This document shows positions 1 through 5,680 of a stretch of 11,205 nucleotides of DNA, piece by piece. The position numbers and the translations under genes were made by a program. Numbering within the stretch: position 1 is the first letter of the stretch; each line of letters begins with the position of its first letter. The notes beneath the pieces were generated by a model. It saw nothing but the letters and a program-made list of their open reading frames with translations, searched no databases and had not been told where the DNA came from. Origin of the DNA: Candidatus Peribacteraceae bacterium. Lineage in GTDB: Bacteria; Patescibacteriota; Gracilibacteria; Peribacterales; Peribacteraceae. The stretch is from NCBI GenBank assembly GCA_013140485.1, contig JABFSS010000058.1:1-11205 (forward strand), given 5' to 3'.

Positions 1-697
1 CCGTCGTCATGTCCGGGTTGCCGCAGACGTAGCGGCTCTTTCCGGTGAAATCATTCTGGACGACCTGCGGCGCGACGGTTTGCACGCGGCCCCGGTGCCC
101 GGTCCATGATGGTGATCCCTGACTGAGCGCGATGTGACTGAAGACATTGCCGCTTTTTTTTGACGTTTCCTCGAGCCATTCTATCCAAAAAAGATCTTCT
201 TCACTGCGCACGCCGAACAGAATGTCGATGCGGCGGCCAGGAAATTTCTGCGCGGCTTCGAGGACCATCGGGCGGAATGGAGCAAGACCTGCTCCGGTCG
301 CAATGAACAGCAAACTTCCTGAGTTGGTTCCTTCTCCCGTCGAAACGGGAGAAGGTGGCGCCGCAGCGCCGGATGAGGGCTTCAGCGTGAAATTTCCGAA
401 CGGCCCTTTGAACGTCACCGATGATCCTTCTTGCAGACTCTCCTCAATCCATCTGCTCATGCGTCCTCCCTCCTGCAGTTTCACGACAAAGAGAAGTTCG
501 GATTCGTCGGGAGTCGACGCGATGGAGAGAGCCCGCGTTTGAATATCATCCGGCTTCTCAAGAAGAGGCACGTCGAAGAGGATGAACTGGCCTGCTTTGA
601 ACATGAATCCCGCAGGTTTCGTAAACCGCATCTCGTAGACCTCCCGCGCAATGAGCGCTTTGTGGGTGCAGACGGCGGTGTAGACGGGGAGAGCCAC
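1..697 (-). CDS. FNR-type FAD/NAD(P)-binding oxidoreductase, C-terminus cut by window edge
   Basis: The 232 visible codons encode a ferredoxin-NADP reductase-like flavoprotein, which moves electrons between NAD(P)H and a protein partner through FAD. Visible motifs, in order: the FAD-binding RALSIAS (residues 55-61), GGRMSRW (77-83), GPFGNF (98-103), the nucleotide-binding stretch FIATGAGLAPFR (131-142), and RYVCGNPDM (222-230), the family's usual YxCGxPxM. The GTG at 697 was chosen because the beta strand VYTAVCTHKAL begins the fold right after it; no SD is visible and the frame stays open upstream, so the start is uncertain. Residues of about 107-123 are encoded by a palindromic repeat inserted between the FAD and NAD(P) domains. 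The gene lies 92 bp downstream of carA on the same strand, so co-transcription is possible. A dihydroorotate dehydrogenase electron-transfer subunit (PyrK) was considered because of carA, but its cysteine-rich [2Fe-2S] tail would lie outside the window. The family is secure; the substrate is unknown. Confidence 0.85.
   Translation of the reverse strand, partial: MALPVYTAVCTHKALIAREVYEMRFTKPAGFMFKAGQFILFDVPLLEKPDDIQTRALSIASTPDESELLFVVKLQEGGRMSRWIEESLQEGSSVTFKGPFGNFTLKPSSGAAAPPSPVSTGEGTNSGSLLFIATGAGLAPFRPMVLEAAQKFPGRRIDILFGVRSEEDLFWIEWLEETSKKSGNVFSHIALSQGSPSWTGHRGRVQTVAPQVVQNDFTGKSRYVCGNPDMTT
330..379. repeat. Double-hairpin palindromic repeat, copy A (inside the oxidoreductase gene)
   Basis: The first hairpin has arms CCTTCTCCCGT (330-340) and ACGGGAGAAGG (345-355), 11 perfect base pairs around the loop CGAA. 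A second hairpin, GGCGC (357-361) with GCGCC (366-370), follows, then the tail GGATGAGGG. The same architecture recurs at 1031 and 1529 in carA. Read on the minus strand in the frame of the gene, it encodes a segment containing PSPVSTGEG, lying between the FAD-binding and nucleotide-binding domains. Confidence 0.9.
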
Positions 698-712
698 ACG
701 GAAAGGGTACAG

Positions 713-789
713 AAGTGACAGAGGGGACAAAAGTGACAGAGGCGTCTGTCGCGTCTGTGGCCTTTGGAGCCTCTGCGGCGTCTGTGGCC
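713..789. repeat. Short tandem and direct repeats between carA and the oxidoreductase gene
   Basis: GTGACAGAGG occurs at 715-724 and again at 733-742 (18-bp period), and GCGTCTGTGGCC at 751-762 and 778-789, with degenerate GTCTGT steps between them. The tract fills nearly the whole gap between the two minus-strand genes. It contains no stop codon in the reading frame of the downstream oxidoreductase, which makes that gene's start hard to place. Its origin and function are unknown. Confidence 0.7.
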
Positions 790-2019
790 TTATTTCCCTG
801 CTCGTTCTTTCTGCATCAAAGCAACGAATTCATCAAAAAGGTAATTAGCATCCTCCGGTCCCGGCGTCGCCTCGGGATGGAACTGCACCGCGAAGAACCG
901 TCCGCTCTCGTGCCGGATGCCTTCGACGGATTGATCGTTCGCGTTCCTCCACCAAACGGACCAGCCCTTCGGCAGTTTTTCATCGACGGCAAAGCCGTGG
1001 TTCTGGGACGTGATGATACAACGGGCACTTCCCTCTCCTGCCGAAGCGGGAGAGGGTGGCGCGTCGCGCGCCGGGTGAGGGCCGGGTGAGGACGTCTCAA
1101 CGCAGGGCTGGTTGGCGCCGCGATGTCCGTACTTCAACTTGAATGTATCACCGCCGACCGCGAGCGCCATCAATTGGTTTCCCAGACAGATCCCGAACGT
1201 CAGCTTGTTTTTCTCCAGCGCTCTCTTGAGTCCTTTGATCGTCGGAACGCACGTCTTGGGATCGCCGGGCCCGTTGCTGAAGAAGACTCCATCATAGTCT
1301 CCGTCGTAGGAATCGAGATCGAAATCCCAGGGAACTCTGACAACGCGCACTCCCCTCTTAAGGAAGCTGCGCAAAATATTTCGCTTCATCCCACAGTCGT
1401 ACGCAATCACCGTCAGCGTCTCGGGGAGATTCCCCGATGCCGGACTCGGATCATATGTGATCGGTTCTTTGCAGCTGACTTCGCCGACGAGATTGAGCTT
1501 GTTCGGATCCTCAATTATCGGGCGTCCCCCCTCTCCTGCCGCAGCGGGAGAGGGTGCCGTCGTCGCGACGGCGGGTGAGGGGCCGGAGGCCATACGACCT
1601 AACATGACACCATGCTCCCGTAACTTCTTCGTCAACGCCCGCGTATCCACTCCGGTAATCCCCGGAATCCCCTCCTTCGTCATCCATTCGCTCAGCGACT
1701 GCTTCGCGGCATGGTGACTGTAGTCCTCACTCACTTGGGCACAGATGACTCCGCGCACGTGGATATTCTCGCTCTCCAAAAACTTGCTGAACTTCCACTC
1801 ATTGAGCTCGTCGCTCGGGACGCCGTAATTGCCGATTAAGGGATACGTGAAGACCAAAATCTGCCCGCGGTAACTCGGGTCCGTAAGACTCTCCGGATAA
1901 CCGGCCATTCCGGTGTTGAAGACGACTTCGCCGTCGGCATCCACAGGGGCACCAAAAGATTCTCCTTCGAAGGTGGTGCCGTCGGAAAGAATCAGAGAGG
2001 CCATGCGGGTCCGGGGCAC
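790..2019 (-). CDS. carA: Carbamoyl-phosphate synthase small (glutaminase) subunit
   Basis: CarA hydrolyses glutamine and passes ammonia to CarB for carbamoyl phosphate, feeding pyrimidine and arginine synthesis in the cytoplasm. The N-terminal CarA domain shows EVVFNTGMAGY (31-41), DPSY (47-50) and GVDTR (123-127). The class I glutaminase domain shows SNGPGDP (248-254), the nucleophile Cys278 in GICLGNQ, and His381 and Glu383 in FHPEATPGP. The position matching E. coli His272 is Asn here. The protein is 409 aa against about 380 for E. coli, and the excess is explained by two repeat-encoded inserts (about 146-167 and 311-331), both between conserved blocks. The start used is GTG at 2019, with a GAGGGA SD at 2030-2035 about 10 nt away; the ATG at 2004 (MASLILSDG) fits the usual family start and is a real alternative. 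No carB is in the window. Identity is very secure. Confidence 0.96.
   Translation of the reverse strand: MPRTRMASLILSDGTTFEGESFGAPVDADGEVVFNTGMAGYPESLTDPSYRGQILVFTYPLIGNYGVPSDELNEWKFSKFLESENIHVRGVICAQVSEDYSHHAAKQSLSEWMTKEGIPGITGVDTRALTKKLREHGVMLGRMASGPSPAVATTAPSPAAAGEGGRPIIEDPNKLNLVGEVSCKEPITYDPSPASGNLPETLTVIAYDCGMKRNILRSFLKRGVRVVRVPWDFDLDSYDGDYDGVFFSNGPGDPKTCVPTIKGLKRALEKNKLTFGICLGNQLMALAVGGDTFKLKYGHRGANQPCVETSSPGPHPARDAPPSPASAGEGSARCIITSQNHGFAVDEKLPKGWSVWWRNANDQSVEGIRHESGRFFAVQFHPEATPGPEDANYLFDEFVALMQKERAGK
1031..1091. repeat. Double-hairpin palindromic repeat, copy B (inside carA)
   Basis: The first hairpin pairs CCCTCTCCTGC (1031-1041) with GCGGGAGAGGG (1046-1056), with one G-T wobble and loop CGAA. 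The second pairs GGCGCG (1058-1063) with CGCGCC (1067-1072). The tail CCGGGTGAGG is present twice with an 11-nt period (1071-1091). In carA it encodes a segment containing PSPASAGEG, inserted just before the conserved ITSQNHGFAVDE block of the glutaminase domain. Confidence 0.92.
1529..1582. repeat. Double-hairpin palindromic repeat, copy C (inside carA)
   Basis: The first hairpin pairs CCCTCTCCTGC (1529-1539) with GCGGGAGAGGG (1544-1554), with one wobble and loop CGCA. The second pairs GCCGTCG (1556-1562) with CGACGGC (1566-1572), followed by GGGTGAGGGG. It encodes PSPAAAGEG and neighbouring residues, placed in the linker between the CarA N-terminal domain and the glutaminase domain. Confidence 0.92.
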
Positions 2020-2028
2020 GATACATTC

Positions 2029-2051
2029 TTCCCTCAGTTTTTGGGAGGGAA
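2029..2051 (-). promoter_or_regulatory. Hairpin covering the carA ribosome binding site
   Basis: On the minus-strand RNA, UUCCCUC (from 2051-2045) can pair over 7 bp with GAGGGAA (2035-2029) across a 9-nt loop. The second arm contains the GAGGGA that would serve as SD for the GTG at 2019. A further GAGGGAA complement lies just upstream (plus strand GAGGAGGGAATAT, around 2061-2073), so more than one anti-SD partner exists. The pairing is seen; a role in translational control is inference. Confidence 0.4.
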
Positions 2052-2134
2052 TGCCATTGGAGAGGAGGGAATATCCACCGGACGAAAAATCACTTTTCGG
2101 AAAACAGGAATTTTCGCTTCACAAAGAGCAAGCT

Positions 2135-2162
2135 GGGCGTTCTACCACCCTGTGGAACGCCC
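2135..2162. other. Stable hairpin in the carA leader
   Basis: GGGCGTTC (2135-2142) pairs perfectly with GAACGCCC (2155-2162), and three further inner pairs (one wobble) extend the stem to 11 bp around a 6-nt loop. It lies between the terminator-like hairpin at 2187-2212 and the carA start. No T-run follows it on either strand, so it is not a simple terminator. Its role is unknown. Confidence 0.5.
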
Positions 2163-2186
2163 CTCATCTCCAATAAAATTCTTCAA

Positions 2187-2212
2187 ATAAAGAAAACCGC
2201 CTTTGGAGGCGG
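2187..2212 (-). terminator. Terminator-like hairpin in the carA leader (candidate attenuator)
   Basis: On the minus strand CCGCCT pairs with AGGCGG over 6 bp around CCAA (2212-2197) and is followed directly by TTTTCTTTATTTG, the layout of a Rho-independent terminator. No minus-strand gene lies upstream for it to end: the region beyond is a promoter zone and then a plus-strand gene. It therefore ends either a short leader or small RNA of about 130 nt, or controls read-through into carA. The plus-strand side has no T-run. Confidence 0.6.
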
Positions 2213-2330
2213 AATTCAATTACCCAGACAGGTATCCAGAGGATCGACAACCGTATCTAGCTTATCACACCGGAGGCCTGAGAACAGACAAATAACACTA
2301 CAAATGATGATTTTGAGTCAATTTTCGAAT

Positions 2331-2359
2331 AATATAGCCTAATTGACAAATATTGATAA
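2331..2359 (-). promoter_or_regulatory. Candidate sigma-70 promoter for the carA leader
   Basis: On the minus strand, TTATCA (2359-2354) and TATATT (2336-2331) are separated by 17 nt and match the -35 and -10 consensus at 4/6 and 5/6. The predicted start is near 2324, about 115 nt before the terminator-like hairpin. It overlaps the plus-strand promoter at 2343-2371. TTGTCA with GAAAAT a few bases downstream is a competing reading. Confidence 0.4.
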
Positions 2360-2371
2360 ATTCAATAAAAT
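2343..2371 (+). promoter_or_regulatory. Sigma-70 promoter for the cysteine-rich secreted protein gene
   Basis: A perfect -35 TTGACA (2343-2348), a 17-nt spacer and -10 TAAAAT (2366-2371) lie in an AT-rich patch within GC-rich surroundings. The expected start of transcription is near 2378, giving a 5' UTR of about 115 nt ahead of the ATG at 2494. Confidence 0.75.
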
Positions 2372-2399
2372 GTCAAGAGAGCGCCCTTTGTCATCACCG

Positions 2400-2464
2400 A
2401 TCCCCCGCATACTTTGGTCTACTCACCCCCGCAAGGGAGAGTAGGTCATTCCGCTGTGGGGGAT
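2400..2464 (+). promoter_or_regulatory. Structured 5' UTR of the cysteine-rich protein gene
   Basis: ATCCCCCGCA (2400-2409) can pair with TGTGGGGGAT (2455-2464) over 10 bp with one G-U, closing a domain. Inside it CTACTC (2419-2424) pairs with GAGTAG (2439-2444), and CCC-GCAA-GGG (2428-2437) forms a small GNRA-type hairpin within that. The exposed SD GGAGG (2483-2487) follows. This may be a regulatory or mRNA-stabilising leader; I do not recognise a known riboswitch class. Confidence 0.45.
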
Positions 2465-2493
2465 ACCCACAAAATTTTCACCGGAGGTATGTC

Positions 2494-3171
2494 ATGCGTC
2501 AGATTTTGTTCGCGTTTCTGGCGATCACGTTGATCGCCGTTCCGTCACAGGCCCTCGCCCAGGACGGCGAATGGGTCTACGTCCCGGCAAAGAAGGACGA
2601 CAAAAAAAAGGCCAAGAAGGCCGATCCGAAAAAAACGCCGCTGTCTGAAGAAAAATTCGACGCGTTCGCAGCCGCGGTGATGGGCCGATTCGACCAATCG
2701 GACCAGCTCCAACTCCAGAACCGCGCGTTGATTGTCCAGGGCTTCAAAACCCTGGAAGGTCAAGGCAACGCAATCCTCGGGGAGTTAAGCACGGTCAAAG
2801 GCAACCAAGGCATCATAATCGGCAATCAAGCAAAAACCGATGCCAAGGTCGACGGTCTCACCGGCGCGTTCATGGATTGGACACAGCGGCAGGAGCCAGT
2901 GGTGGTCATTCACCAGCCACCGCCTCCCGCAAGGATCCAGTTCGTGATGCCCGCCTGCGACCCGTGCGGGTATTGCATTTGCCCATCAAACCGCACGGTC
3001 TACGGCTGCTACCCCGGGAACATTTGCTGCCCGATGGCTGGCTGCTATGAAACTTGGGTCGCGCAATGCAGCAGTTATACGTGTCGCACACCGTGTTGGC
3101 ACCGAGGCGGCTACAACTACGTCTACAGCCGCGTCCGAGTTACAACAATGCCCGCATGGTGCGGTTACTAA
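2494..3171 (+). CDS. Secreted protein with a cysteine-rich C-terminal tail
   Basis: I do not recognise a family. The 225-aa protein starts with a clear signal peptide (positive MRQ, hydrophobic core to about residue 20, ALA-Q cleavage site near 22-23), so it should be exported. A lysine-rich linker follows (KKDDKKKAKKADPKK, about 34-48), then a stretch of about 100 residues that looks helical and Gln/Asn-rich, a PPPP break, and a tail of about 75 residues with 12 cysteines, several as CxxC, CxC and CC, plus many Tyr and Gly. An even cysteine count in an exported protein suggests disulfides; metal binding is possible. The start is set by SD GGAGG with 6-nt spacing and by the signal peptide; an in-frame extension back to 2353 crosses the promoter and was discarded. 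It is a single-gene transcription unit with its own promoter and terminator. Confidence 0.85.
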   Translation: MRQILFAFLAITLIAVPSQALAQDGEWVYVPAKKDDKKKAKKADPKKTPLSEEKFDAFAAAVMGRFDQSDQLQLQNRALIVQGFKTLEGQGNAILGELSTVKGNQGIIIGNQAKTDAKVDGLTGAFMDWTQRQEPVVVIHQPPPPARIQFVMPACDPCGYCICPSNRTVYGCYPGNICCPMAGCYETWVAQCSSYTCRTPCWHRGGYNYVYSRVRVTTMPAWCGY

Positions 3172-3200
3172 GTGATTTTTAGGGTAACCCTGCAGCAACG

Positions 3201-3238
3201 ATCCGTCGCGTCCTCTCACGAGGTTCGCGGCGGATTTT
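3201..3238 (+). terminator. Rho-independent terminator after the cysteine-rich gene
   Basis: ATCCGTCGCG (3201-3210) pairs with CGCGGCGGAT (3226-3235) including one G-T, and the stem continues past a small T/TT internal loop with CCTC (3212-3215) and GAGG (3220-3223) closed by a TCAC loop. TTTT follows on the plus side. It lies 30 bp after the stop codon. It could also act on the converging minus-strand gene's neighbour, but no T-run exists in that direction. Confidence 0.8.
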
Positions 3239-3249
3239 GCTTGTCCGAT

Positions 3250-5097
3250 TTATCTTCCGGAGTTTTGCATTTTTTTGAAGCGTTGCTGGAGATCATTGAT
3301 GCGTTGGTCAAAATCTTTCTGCCTCTTTTCGATCTCGACGGTATCGGATGAGAGGTTCTTTATCGTCTTCTGCAAACCGTCGTAGAAAGTAGAGTATTGA
3401 TCGGCAAGCGTCTTGAATTGCGTCGCTGCTTCCTGCTGCTGTTTGTCGAATTCCGAAAACTGCGTCGCAAGATTGATGAACAACTCAGGATCGGTCCCGC
3501 GCGCTTCTTCCATTCGCCGGCGCAGATCGGCGCGCTCCGCGTCAGACTTGGTATTCGACGCCTCGAACTCTTGGCGGTGCTTGGAAAGTTTTGCCAGCGC
3601 TTCCTTAGCCTTGGTTTCCGACTCTGCAAGTTTCCTCTGAGACTCTTTGAATGTCTTTTCCGAAACAGTGCGATCCTCGCGCAACTTTTTCAAGTCTTCC
3701 GTGAGCTTGATCACTTCTTCACTGGTTTTTGTCTCCGCAGCCGTTTTATTTCGTTCGTCTGCATTCGTCTTCGCCGTCTCCTGCTTCCTCCCCGCATCCG
3801 TCCCGTTCTTCAGATTCCCCTCATACCGCTGCTTCTCGCCGGCGGCGCTCGTGTAATTGATATTCGTATTGCCGCGGCCGCCGACGTTCCCTCCTCCCGC
3901 TCTCGACCGTACTTGAATCGTCGGAGCGTTAAAGTCGTTGTCGATGTTCCAGACGAGTTCGAAATTCCCGCCGATGGACTCGGTGCCCGTCAGCATTCCT
4001 TGCTTGCGGAGCACTTCGCCAGCGACTTTCCGGATATCCTGCGGCAAAATGGTCCAGAGTCCCCGGAGACGCGTCTGGACGTCCTGCGCATGCGCTTGGG
4101 CTTCTTTGAGGTTTCCCCGTTCGGCAGCCGATTGCATGCGATCGACGGAATTGATCAATTGCTCAAAGGAGCTGATCATTGTTTCGACGATGCGTTGCTC
4201 TTCGGGTGAGAGAAACTGCGACATCGCCCGCAGCATGCCGACGACTTTGCGCATATCTTCGCGGCGGCTATCGGGGCCGCGTTGCCGCTCTGTGCTGAGC
4301 TTGCCGAATCGCTCACCGCCTCTTCCCGGACCGACGGACGGAATGATCCCGCGGGAGATCTGGGACGACATCGTCTGCCGATAGTTCGGATCGAATCCGA
4401 CGGGCTCGGACGCCGCCGTGAAATTGTCCGGATACACTACTCTCGGATTTCCTTCCTGATCAAAAACGATTCCCGGGTACAGTTGCGGCTCGTTGGAGAC
4501 GATCCGCGGTCCCCTGCGGCTCGGCCGGCGGAACCGTGGTTCCGGGCGGGGTGGGAACGGAACAACGATGGAAGGAGCGACAGGAAGAAAAACGGGAAGG
4601 GGAGGCTCAGCATTGGGGTTCCGTCCGAGTCCGTTGAGATACTCCGGCTGCGGCGGCAATTCGTCGCTGACCGGTTGCGGTGCGGGGGCTTGTGTTTGCT
4701 GCGGAGCAGTCTGAACATTGGGATTTCCGCCCGGCTGCGGGTTGTACTGCCGGCGCTGCATTTGCCGGTTCCAGTACCGCGCGCGCGATCCGATATTGAC
4801 GTAAAACTGCGGCGGCGACGCTCCCATCATGAATTGTCCTCCCATGTTGTTCCACAGTAGCTGCTGCGCCGACAGCGCCTGCTTTGCAGTTCGGTCCTGC
4901 GCGTCCCGCGGCGTAATGTCTCCTTCGAGCATCAAGCGGTCATACTCTTGCAGCTTCTTCGCCATCGCCCGGTTCTCAAAAATCAGCTGATCGTACCCCG
5001 GCATGCCGGGAACCTGGTTTTGGAAATCCGGCCCCGTGGTTTCGCGGATGAGACGGTGTTCGCGGTTATCGCCGGTGAAGTGACGAAAATGATTCAT
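3250..5097 (-). CDS. Uncharacterised protein with proline-rich middle and coiled-coil C-terminus
   Basis: No family is recognised in this 615-aa protein. No signal peptide or membrane segment is visible. Residues 1-115 are mixed and polar; 119-195 are rich in Pro, Gln and Asn (PQQTQAPAPQP, PFPPRPEPRF), probably disordered; 265-370 look helical (DMRKVVGMLRAMSQFLSPEEQ); 398-412 are Gly/Asn-rich (GGGNVGGRGN); 455-612 are a long charged Lys/Glu/Gln stretch typical of a coiled coil. The architecture suggests a structural or scaffolding protein, which is inference. It starts 27 nt after the stop of the 108-aa gene on the same strand, so the two probably form an operon. No SD precedes its ATG. The 270-aa plus-strand frame opposite it is a shadow. 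Confidence 0.8.
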   Translation of the reverse strand: MNHFRHFTGDNREHRLIRETTGPDFQNQVPGMPGYDQLIFENRAMAKKLQEYDRLMLEGDITPRDAQDRTAKQALSAQQLLWNNMGGQFMMGASPPQFYVNIGSRARYWNRQMQRRQYNPQPGGNPNVQTAPQQTQAPAPQPVSDELPPQPEYLNGLGRNPNAEPPLPVFLPVAPSIVVPFPPRPEPRFRRPSRRGPRIVSNEPQLYPGIVFDQEGNPRVVYPDNFTAASEPVGFDPNYRQTMSSQISRGIIPSVGPGRGGERFGKLSTERQRGPDSRREDMRKVVGMLRAMSQFLSPEEQRIVETMISSFEQLINSVDRMQSAAERGNLKEAQAHAQDVQTRLRGLWTILPQDIRKVAGEVLRKQGMLTGTESIGGNFELVWNIDNDFNAPTIQVRSRAGGGNVGGRGNTNINYTSAAGEKQRYEGNLKNGTDAGRKQETAKTNADERNKTAAETKTSEEVIKLTEDLKKLREDRTVSEKTFKESQRKLAESETKAKEALAKLSKHRQEFEASNTKSDAERADLRRRMEEARGTDPELFINLATQFSEFDKQQQEAATQFKTLADQYSTFYDGLQKTIKNLSSDTVEIEKRQKDFDQRINDLQQRFKKMQNSGR

Positions 5098-5124
5098 TGA
5101 TGTGAATGTATTTATGAGATGGAA

Positions 5125-5451
5125 TTATTTGCCTGATTCATCAATCCTTCGCTCAGCCGCTCCGAGGTCGTCTTTCGCCGCATCACGCACTTTCTCCATT
5201 CCCACCCGGTATTCCTGCGCCACATCGGCCGCCGCTTTTTCGAACACCATGAACGCATGTTCATACGACGTCATCCGCGCGACGCAATCCGGTTTCGACT
5301 GGTTCGCATATTTCTCCGCGTGCGTGGGAATCACCGTCGTCAGCAAATCCGGTTCAATGAACCGCATGATTTCGTTGTAGAACCATTCCGGTGTTCCTTC
5401 TGTAGAAGGATTCGGAGGTGGAACGAAGGTGGATATTGGAGTCGGAGACAT
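5125..5451 (-). CDS. Small uncharacterised protein, probable partner of the 615-aa protein
   Basis: This 108-aa protein has no family I recognise. Residues 1-20 are Pro/Ser/Thr-rich and likely flexible; about 21-105 read as amphipathic helices (PEWFYNEIMRF, EHAFMVFEKAAADVAQEY, charged end KDDLGAAERRIDE), with one Cys and no signal peptide or membrane segment. The ATG at 5451 is chosen over an in-frame extension to 5613 because the extension is translated from the REP-like repeats and looks like nonsense (Cys/Arg-rich). No SD is visible; a TATACT hexamer at 5463-5458 sits where the -10 of a leaderless transcript would lie, but no good -35 accompanies it. It is 27 nt upstream of the 615-aa gene. 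Function unknown; reality is supported by coding-like composition and operon spacing. Confidence 0.7.
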   Translation of the reverse strand: MSPTPISTFVPPPNPSTEGTPEWFYNEIMRFIEPDLLTTVIPTHAEKYANQSKPDCVARMTSYEHAFMVFEKAAADVAQEYRVGMEKVRDAAKDDLGAAERRIDESGK

Positions 5452-5488
5452 CGGAGAAGTATAGCGGAAAATGAGCGGAAAAGGAATG

Positions 5489-5595
5489 CCTCGTACGGTC
5501 GCGCTGAGACAACAGACGTGCGTGGTTATACCAAAGCCCAAGCATCCCTCGTACGCTCGCGTTTGGACGAGCAACCCGTCCCTCGTACGCTCGCG
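5489..5595. repeat. Degenerate REP-like units (three forward half-copies)
   Basis: Three forward copies of the repeat's left arm are seen: CCTCGTACGGTCGCG at 5489, CCCTCGTACGCTCGCG at 5546-5561, and the same 16-mer at 5580-5595. The last is followed by GGGACGCG, giving a short CGCGT/ACGCG hairpin. None has the right arm TACTCGGGATGACAA, so they look like truncated members of the family seen intact at 5618. Confidence 0.8.
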
Positions 5596-5617
5596 TGGGA
5601 CGCGCTTTGGCAAGAGT

Positions 5618-5662
5618 CCCTCGTACGCTCAGAGCTCCGCTCTGAGCTACTCGGGATGACAA
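5618..5662 (+). repeat. REP-like palindromic unit, intact forward copy
   Basis: Left arm CCCTCGTAC, a perfect 9-bp stem GCTCAGAGC (5627-5635) and GCTCTGAGC (5639-5647) with loop TCC, then right arm TACTCGGGATGACAA (5648-5662). It is the best full-length reference for the family. Its right arm is the exact reverse complement of 5796-5810. Confidence 0.9.
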
Positions 5663-5680
5663 ACGCTTGGAGAGACAATG

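Noticed and set aside
1..697. Assigning the partial oxidoreductase as PyrK
   Set aside because: The neighbouring carA makes it tempting, but the GAGLAPFR and YVCGNPDM motifs are general to FNR-like reductases and the diagnostic iron-sulfur tail is not in the window.
2353..2493. Upstream extension of the cysteine-rich protein to 272 aa
   Set aside because: It would begin inside the promoter, upstream of the predicted transcription start, and would bury the signal peptide and the well-spaced GGAGG.
3397..4209. Plus-strand frame of 270 aa opposite the 615-aa gene
   Set aside because: Its composition (Arg/Leu/Phe-rich) is that of an antisense shadow, and the minus-strand product has ordered proline-rich and coiled-coil regions.
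5452..5613. N-terminal extension of the 108-aa protein
   Set aside because: It is translated from the REP-like repeat cluster and has Cys/Arg-rich nonsense composition; ATG 5451 is the natural start.
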